Shown piece by piece: positions 32,731-37,675 of a stretch of 37,675 nt of DNA. The notes below the pieces were generated by a model that saw only the letters and a list, made by a program, of their open reading frames with translations, made no database searches and was not told where the DNA came from. Made by a program: the position numbers and the translations under genes. Source of the stretch: Sphaerospermopsis kisseleviana NIES-73 (GTDB lineage Bacteria; Cyanobacteriota; Cyanobacteriia; Cyanobacteriales; Nostocaceae). Within the stretch, counting starts at the first letter, position 1, and the number at the start of each line of letters is the position of its first letter. The stretch spans positions 2,870,462-2,908,136 of the forward strand of contig NZ_AP018314.1 of the NCBI RefSeq assembly GCF_002368075.1. The letters are read 5' to 3'.

Positions 32731-34521
32731 TTAGCGTTTAGCTAACTTCTTCGCCATTTTGCGGAGACGAATAGATTGGGGAGTTACTTCTACCAACTCA
32801 TCGGGTCCGATGTACTCCAATGCTCTTTCCAAACTCATTTCTACAGGTGCTTGCAATTGTACGAGTTCATCACCACCTGATGCACGGTGGTTAGTTAACT
32901 GCTTGGTTTTGCAAACGTTCAATTCTAAGTCTTGAGGACGGTTGTGTTCACCGACAATCATGCCTTTGTACACCTTTGTTCCAGGAGTAATAAAGAATGC
33001 TCCTCTATCTTCAGCGTTCTTCATGGCGTAGAATGTGGAAACGCCTTCTTCAAAAGATATCAGAACGCCTTTGTTACGGGCTTCAATATTTCCTGTGATG
33101 GGACGATAATCAAGGAAACTGTGGTTCATGATACCTTCACCACGGGTCATCCGCATAAATTCACCACGGAAACCAATCAAACCACGGGCAGGAATCACAA
33201 ATTCTAATTGTGTGCGATCGCCAACACCGGGTTGCATATCTTGCATTTCCCCTTTCCGTTGTCCTAAACGTTCAATACAGCTACCTACTGCATCGCTGGG
33301 AACGTCTAAAACTAATAATTCAAAAGGTTCGCAAGGTTGGCCACTGACTTCGCGGTAAATTACTTGAGGCTGGGAAACTTGGAACTCGTAACCTTCCCGA
33401 CGCATGGTTTCAATTAAGATACCCAGGTGTAATTCACCCCGTCCAGAAACGTGGAACTTATCAGGGGAGTCGGTTTCTTCCACTCTTAAAGCTACGTTGG
33501 TTTCTAATTCCCGGAACAAGCGATCGCGCACTTGACGAGATGTAACCAGTTTACCTTCTTGACCTGCAAAGGGTGAATCGTTTACCCAGAAGGTCATCTG
33601 TAAAGTTGGTTCATCCACTTTAATTAGTGGTAACGCTTGGGGTTCATTAGGATCGGTAATAGTTTCACCAATGTAAGCATCAGCAAAACCAGCTACCGCC
33701 ACAATATAACCAGCAGAAGCTTCTTCTAATTCCACTCGCTTCAAGCCTTCAAATCCCATCAACTTGGAAATTTTCGACTTGACAATATTACCACTTTCTG
33801 TTATCAAAGCTGCTTGTTGTCCAGCGCGGATCGTACCGTTATGGATTCTACCAATAACAATCCGTCCCAGATATTCAGAATAATCCAGGGTGGTAACTTG
33901 CAATTGCAGAGGTTTGTTAGCATCACCCACAGGTGCGGGAACATGACGGAGGATAGCCTCAAACAAAGGCTGCATATCTACCGCTTCTGCTTCCAAAGTT
34001 TCCTTGGCATAACCAGCCATCCCGGAAGCGAACAGATAAGGGAAATCACACTGATCGTCATCTGCACCTAATTCCAGGAACAGATCCAAAACCTTATCAA
34101 CGGCTACATGAGGATCAGCCTTAGCGCGGTCAATTTTGTTGATAACAACAATAGGACGCAGACCTTTTTCTAAAGCTTTTTTCAGTACAAAGCGGGTTTG
34201 GGGCATTGGTCCTTCGTTAGCATCAACAATGAGAATGCAACCATCAACCATGCCTAATACCCGTTCTACCTCTCCACCGAAGTCAGCGTGTCCAGGGGTA
34301 TCAACAATATTGATCAGGGTATCTTTATATTTAACCGCCGTATTTTTGGAAAGAATAGTAATTCCCCGCTCTCTCTCCAGATCATTGGAGTCCATCACAC
34401 AATCCGGAACGTCTTCGCCTTCGCGGAAAATGCCGGACTGTTTGAGGAGAGCATCAACCAGGGTGGTTTTACCGTGGTCAACGTGGGCGATAATGGCGAC
34501 GTTACGAATTGGGAGCGTCAT
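32731..34521 (-). CDS. typA: Translational GTPase TypA/BipA
   Basis: A 596-residue TypA/BipA, an EF-G-like ribosome-binding GTPase involved in 50S assembly and stress or low-temperature growth. G1 is [12 protein letters not shown] (from residue 12), switch [15 protein letters not shown]3 [14 protein letters not shown] and G4 NKIDRA. The C-terminal family-specific domain ([18 protein letters not shown]-like, [10 protein letters not shown] here) and the basic end [13 protein letters not shown] are present. Length is typical. It is the only clear housekeeping gene inside the TA-rich region. Confidence 0.97.
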   Translation of the reverse strand: MTLPIRNVAIIAHVDHGKTTLVDALLKQSGIFREGEDVPDCVMDSNDLERERGITILSKNTAVKYKDTLINIVDTPGHADFGGEVERVLGMVDGCILIVDANEGPMPQTRFVLKKALEKGLRPIVVINKIDRAKADPHVAVDKVLDLFLELGADDDQCDFPYLFASGMAGYAKETLEAEAVDMQPLFEAILRHVPAPVGDANKPLQLQVTTLDYSEYLGRIVIGRIHNGTIRAGQQAALITESGNIVKSKISKLMGFEGLKRVELEEASAGYIVAVAGFADAYIGETITDPNEPQALPLIKVDEPTLQMTFWVNDSPFAGQEGKLVTSRQVRDRLFRELETNVALRVEETDSPDKFHVSGRGELHLGILIETMRREGYEFQVSQPQVIYREVSGQPCEPFELLVLDVPSDAVGSCIERLGQRKGEMQDMQPGVGDRTQLEFVIPARGLIGFRGEFMRMTRGEGIMNHSFLDYRPITGNIEARNKGVLISFEEGVSTFYAMKNAEDRGAFFITPGTKVYKGMIVGEHNRPQDLELNVCKTKQLTNHRASGGDELVQLQAPVEMSLERALEYIGPDELVEVTPQSIRLRKMAKKLAKR

Positions 34522-34597
34522 AAGAGCGTTGTTGTGTAATTTAGGGTTTTTAGATTTAATAGCTTAGTTAGCTTAGGGTTTGGTTGTTTTAACAGAA

Positions 34598-34700
34598 GTG
34601 GGGGTTTTTTGCCAGTTCTGTAACGAACCTTTAATAATTCTAACTCAATTGTCACAAAAATTGTTATTTTGACAGGAAATAGCAAGAGTGTTTTTGAGGT
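34598..34700. repeat. ~103-bp direct repeat, copy 1 (VapBC flank, typA upstream)
   Basis: Starts GTGGGGGTTTTTTGCCAGTT and includes AACCTTTAATAATTCTA; it ends with CAAGAGTGTTT. Similar (about 80% or better by eye) to 35530-35632 in the same orientation. It lies between typA and the vapC stop, in the region expected to hold the typA promoter. Confidence 0.85.
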
Positions 34701-35165
34701 TTAGGGGTGGTTATTGGGGTTATCAATGACTAAACCTTCGTTGACTGCGGCATTATTCAATTCTTGATCAGCAGATACAAAAGTTAATGGATGCAAATTA
34801 TTGGCTATGCAAAGATCATTAATAGCTTTAGCAGCAGCTAACTGAACTGCGTCATAACCCCGCCAACCGTGTTTTTCTGCTAAGGTCATAGCTGAATTAA
34901 TAATAGTATCTGTAATTTCAATTACTTGATATTCAGATTGAATATCATTTTTTAATTGGGAATAAACTGTTGTAGCATCTGAAGATGAGATATTTCCACC
35001 CCTTACACGTCTACTAATTGCCGCAGTAATTTCCACAGCAGTAATAGCACCAATAAATACATTATTTTTTAAATTAGGATTACACAAACTCACAACCCAA
35101 GTTGAACCTATTTCCGCAACATAGCGTTTAACTAAAGCACTACTATCAAAGAAATAAACAGTCAT
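34701..35165 (-). CDS. PIN-domain (VapC-type) toxin
   Basis: A 154-residue PIN-domain ribonuclease. The acidic active-site set is complete: Asp7 (FFDSSALVKRY), Glu45 (AVEITAA), Asp105 (GYDAVQLA) and Asp133 (SADQELN). Predicted VapC-type RNA cleavage (tRNA or rRNA). It follows its antitoxin gene with no gap (TAA then ATG). The module looks intact. Confidence 0.92.
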   Translation of the reverse strand: MTVYFFDSSALVKRYVAEIGSTWVVSLCNPNLKNNVFIGAITAVEITAAISRRVRGGNISSSDATTVYSQLKNDIQSEYQVIEITDTIINSAMTLAEKHGWRGYDAVQLAAAKAINDLCIANNLHPLTFVSADQELNNAAVNEGLVIDNPNNHP

Positions 35166-35426
35166 TTAGCAGCGTTCCTCAATGATAGTTTGAGAAACAG
35201 GTTTACCCTGTACTTGAATGAGAGTTCTTTCCTGTGGTTGGGGAATGGGTTGTTTAATTTCTTTCACCAAACCAGAATTTAAAAGTGCTTGATAAAATTT
35301 TGTGGTTTGATCAGCTTGTGCTTTGTCAGTCAGATATATGTGAATAATCTGATTAAGCTGCTGTAGTTCATCCTGTTCTAAACTATTTAGCTGGTTAATA
35401 ATTTCATTCAGAAGCGTTTGTGGCAT
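35166..35426 (-). CDS. Antitoxin partner of the PIN toxin
   Basis: An 86-residue protein immediately upstream of the PIN toxin, abutting it (0-bp gap). The N-terminal half is helical (LNEIINQLNSLEQDELQQLNQIIHIYL). The C-terminal half is Pro/Gln-rich and probably disordered until it wraps the toxin (KQPIPQPQERTLIQVQGKP). I do not recognise a named DNA-binding fold; the antitoxin role rests on position and size. Confidence 0.75.
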   Translation of the reverse strand: MPQTLLNEIINQLNSLEQDELQQLNQIIHIYLTDKAQADQTTKFYQALLNSGLVKEIKQPIPQPQERTLIQVQGKPVSQTIIEERC

Positions 35427-35529
35427 AGGTTCTTAGTTTGTCACATCAGGATTTTCTATTATTTTAAACCGCCAAAAAGTATTCTCATAATAGTCATAAT
35501 AGAAGTTAAGTGTACTTGAGATTTTTTAG

Positions 35530-35632
35530 GCGGGGGTTTTTGCCAGTTGTGTAAAGAACCTTTAATAATTCTAGCTTAATTGTTACAACAATTGTGATTT
35601 TGAGAGAAAATACCAAGAGTGTTTCTTGGGGT
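35530..35632. repeat. ~103-bp direct repeat, copy 2 (VapBC flank)
   Basis: Direct copy of 34598-34700 (GCGGGGGTTTTTGCCAGTTG at the start, CCAAGAGTGTTTCT at the end), about 100 bp upstream of the antitoxin gene. With copy 1 it brackets the TA cassette. The remaining spacer (35633-35733) is AT-rich and upstream of the Panacea gene. Confidence 0.85.
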
Positions 35633-35733
35633 TCATCGTCTAATCAACAGATTTTTCAGTAAAAATGTACTAAAAAATGAATTTAAAGTATAATAAATGG
35701 AGTATGTATTGTGTTTAATTTGCGAGTGTGATT

Positions 35734-36321
35734 ATGATTGATTGTCTAACCGTAGCTCGCTACTTCATTATTAAAGCTTACCAAGACGGCATAGAAGCAG
35801 AAATGACAAATATGAAAGTACAAAAGCTGCTTTATTATGCCCAAAGTTTGCATTTAGTCATGTATGATCAACAATTATTTCCCGAAGAAATACAGGCATG
35901 GCGTTATGGTCCAGTTTGTCCACCTGCCTATAGATTTTATAGCGAATTTGAAGCTAAACAATTACCTATTCCCAGTCAAGAATCATTATCAGAAATATCT
36001 GAAGATTACAAACAACTTTTAGAAGAAGTATGGGAATATTTTGGTGGTTATCATGCTTATCGTTTAAGTGATATGACTCACTTAGAATTTCCTTGGAAAA
36101 AAGCACGTCAAGGTTTACCACCTCAAGCTGCTTCCACCACAGTCATTTTATTAGAAGATTTAAAAGCATTAGGACATGAGAAATTAGATCAGATAGAAAG
36201 AGATCATCCATTTTACAAAGATGTAATGAGACAAGTTTTAAAAGATGCTTGTAATTCAGAAACATCAAATCGTGTTAAAAAAGGAGAAGTGCGTGACTGG
36301 CTTAACTCCCTTCTCGATTGA
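35734..36321 (+). CDS. Panacea (DUF4065/SocA-like) antitoxin
   Basis: A 195-residue protein with a Panacea domain, a promiscuous antitoxin domain (PanA) paired with many unrelated toxins. Characteristic segments are CLTVARYFIIKAYQDG, MTNMKVQKLLYYAQSLHLVMYD, then EIQAWRYGPVCPPAYRFYSEF and THLEFPWKKAR. ATG 35734 is chosen over the GTG at 35728. Its 3' end overlaps a RelE-like toxin start by 29 bases, the usual PanA-PanT arrangement, but that toxin is truncated. The antitoxin gene shows no lesion. Confidence 0.9.
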   Translation: MIDCLTVARYFIIKAYQDGIEAEMTNMKVQKLLYYAQSLHLVMYDQQLFPEEIQAWRYGPVCPPAYRFYSEFEAKQLPIPSQESLSEISEDYKQLLEEVWEYFGGYHAYRLSDMTHLEFPWKKARQGLPPQAASTTVILLEDLKALGHEKLDQIERDHPFYKDVMRQVLKDACNSETSNRVKKGEVRDWLNSLLD

Positions 36322-36529
36322 AAAATCTGATAATTTTCAGCGTTCTTTTAAAAAACTTGCCAAAGCTTATAGGTCTGATTTTGTCGAGTGTGTGGCACAA
36401 ATTTTAGAAGATTTAATTGATGATCAATATCCGATAAATTCTCGCTATGAACCTTTACCGGGAAAAAGCGATAAAGTTAGCCAAATGCAATCATCCCCAT
36501 ATCGTGAAAATTTACGAAGTTATAAATGA
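36293..36529 (+). pseudogene. Truncated RelE-like toxin of the Panacea pair
   Basis: GTG at 36293 follows AAGGAG (36281-36286) at good spacing. The frame begins MTGLTPFSIEKSDNFQRSFK and continues KKLAKAYRSDFVECVAQILEDL and YEPLPGK, the N-terminal half of a RelE/ParE-superfamily toxin. Recognisable sequence ends at about 36466. The remaining 21 codons are an out-of-frame reading of a kinase fragment. The C-terminal strands that carry the RelE active site are missing. Confidence 0.8.
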
Positions 36530-36957
36530 GGATGATTTGTGGTGTATGGTGATGGAATATATTGATGGGGAAAATTTAGGAACTTTAGTAGAAAATCACG
36601 GTGTTTTATCTGAAGATATAGCATTAAAATACATTCAGCAAATAGGAGAAGCATTAACCGTAGTTCACAATAATGGATTATTACATCGAGATATAAAACC
36701 GCAGAATATAATGATACGTTCTGGGAAATCAGAAGCAGTATTAATTGATTTGGTGGAATGGAACAGCTAAGATAACTATTAATGGAAAAATTCACTCTGA
36801 TAAAACTACAATAATAATAAAAGAAATAAAAATTTTATCTGGTTATTGGAGACTTGGAGAAAATCAAGGTTATTTATCATCTGATAGTAAGCAAATATCT
36901 GGTACTGGGAAAGATAGAAAAGGTTCTTATTCATGGTTATTGAAAAGAATTGATTAA
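36459..36957 (+). pseudogene. Serine/threonine kinase remnant with internal deletion
   Basis: From about 36462 one frame reads a bacterial Hanks-type kinase without its Gly-rich loop: EKAIKLAKCNHPHIVKIYEV, MVMEYIDGENLG and the catalytic HRDIKPQNIMIR. It ends just where the DFG motif should stand (LID, then LVEWNS and a stop). A second frame from about 36752 (NGTAKITINGKIHSD, SGYWRLGENQGYLSS, KGSYSWLLKRID) runs to 36957 and looks like the C-terminal tail of a larger protein. Most simply, a kinase gene lost its 5' end and its middle. The tail's origin from the same gene is inference. Confidence 0.72.
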
Positions 36958-37088
36958 AAAAATATTAAAATTGTGAAAAATAAATCTCTCTTCCTCTCCT
37001 CTTCTTCTTCTTCCTTCGTGTCCTTTGCGTCCTTCGCGGTTCAATCCTTTCAAACCTCAACACCAAACGGAAAATACCCATTTAAAAA
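36958..37088. other. Intergenic spacer with TCCTTTGCGTCCTTCGCGG repeat
   Basis: A pyrimidine-rich run (CTCTTCTTCTTC) is followed at about 37014-37042 by an inverted-orientation copy of the GCAAAGGACGCAAAGGACAC repeat seen at 4612-4650. No gene. Confidence 0.6.
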
Positions 37089-37664
37089 ATGCTAACAGAA
37101 AGATTCACCCAAGCATTAACCTACACGCACCAACTCCACGCAACCCAGATCAGAAAAGGTTCAGGAGTACCCTATATTAGCCATTTATTAGGAGTAGCCA
37201 GCATAGCCTTAGAATATGGTGCAAACGAAGAAGAAGCGATCGCCGCACTATTACATGATGCCATAGAAGATCAAGGAGGAGTAGCCATCAGAGCAGAAAT
37301 TCGTCATCGCTTTGGAGATAACGTCACCGCAATAGTTGACGGATGCACCGACGCAGACACCAACCCTAAACCCCCTTGGAAAGAACGCAAAGAAAAATAT
37401 CTCGCTCATATTCCCACCGCTTCCCCTTCCGTGTTGCTGGTTTCCTGTGCTGATAAAATTTATAATGCTAGATCAATTCTTAAAGACTATCGTTTGATGG
37501 GTGATGCAGTCTGGGAAAGATTTAAAGCAGGTAAAGAAGGAACTTTGTGGTATTATCGCGCCTTAGTAGATGCTTTTAAGAAAACTTATAAAAATACTAA
37601 AATTATACCCTTGGTAGAAGAATTAGAACGAGTAGTAATAGAATTAGAAACTTTAGTAAAGTAG
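37089..37664 (+). CDS. HD-domain phosphohydrolase, MESH1/SpoT-hydrolase-like
   Basis: A 191-residue single-domain HD protein. The metal-binding pattern of RelA/SpoT-type (p)ppGpp hydrolases is present: His32 (YISHLLGV), His56-Asp57 with Glu60-Asp61 (HDAIED) and Asp122 (CADKIYNAR). Length and absence of a synthetase domain fit small alarmone hydrolases (MESH1-like), which also accept NADPH in animals. A different phosphohydrolase substrate is possible. STRR sequence begins right after the stop (GTGACTGGGG) at the window edge. Confidence 0.88.
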   Translation: MLTERFTQALTYTHQLHATQIRKGSGVPYISHLLGVASIALEYGANEEEAIAALLHDAIEDQGGVAIRAEIRHRFGDNVTAIVDGCTDADTNPKPPWKERKEKYLAHIPTASPSVLLVSCADKIYNARSILKDYRLMGDAVWERFKAGKEGTLWYYRALVDAFKKTYKNTKIIPLVEELERVVIELETLVK

Positions 37665-37675
37665 GTGACTGGGGA

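Noticed and set aside
36520-36795. 91-codon minus-strand frame opposite the kinase remnant
   Set aside because: Antisense of recognisable kinase sequence (HRDIKPQN); no independent support.

Overview
The window looks like chromosomal DNA of a filamentous, Nostocales-type cyanobacterium (Anabaena/Dolichospermum/Nostoc relatives). The evidence is the AT-rich sequence, many HIP1 octamers (GCGATCGC), abundant 7-bp short tandemly repeated repeats (STRRs such as TGGTGAT, CCAAAAT and GAGTCAG units), and the gene set: ferredoxin-thioredoxin reductase, a carotenoid oxygenase, ExoD, DUF309 and Uma2 proteins. The genus is inference; no 16S gene or marker is present. No rRNA, tRNA or CRISPR array was seen.

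Layout. 1-4.4 kb: a J-domain coiled-coil protein, a carotenoid oxygenase, a histidine phosphatase and the GTPase Era. 4.4-7.3 kb: a type II restriction-modification pair inside repeat-rich spacers. 7.3-20.6 kb: mostly housekeeping genes (dxs, an SLH protein, rpiA, an aldo/keto reductase, a fused aminodeoxychorismate synthase, an ExoD protein, a CorC/HlyC-type membrane protein and mfd), separated by STRR arrays. 20.8-25.2 kb: a Uma2 nuclease, then a leftward block ftrC, DUF309, lptA, lptB, lptF. A pair of ~190-bp inverted repeats brackets lptB through ftrC. 25.5-37 kb: an accessory region with a broken DUF58 gene, five toxin-antitoxin (TA) modules, an Mrr-type nuclease, an IS607-like element carrying tnpB, and remnants of a protein kinase. 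The housekeeping gene typA sits inside it. An HD-domain (MESH1-like) gene closes the window.

The accessory region is the interesting part. Three of the five TA modules are broken, and in all three the toxin is destroyed while the antitoxin is intact. (i) A DUF5615 toxin is interrupted by a 103-bp MITE with an exact 4-bp target duplication; a copy differing at one base lies 22 kb away. (ii) A Gp49/HigB-type toxin is split by a ~1.67-kb IS607-like element, whose removal restores the frame. That element has an intact tnpB but a dead tnpA. (iii) The RelE-like partner of a Panacea (DUF4065) antitoxin is cut off and runs into a kinase fragment. Two TA cassettes (HigBA and VapBC) are also each flanked by their own ~100-bp direct repeat, which suggests cassette-style movement.

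All functions are read from motifs and remembered family patterns, not from database searches.
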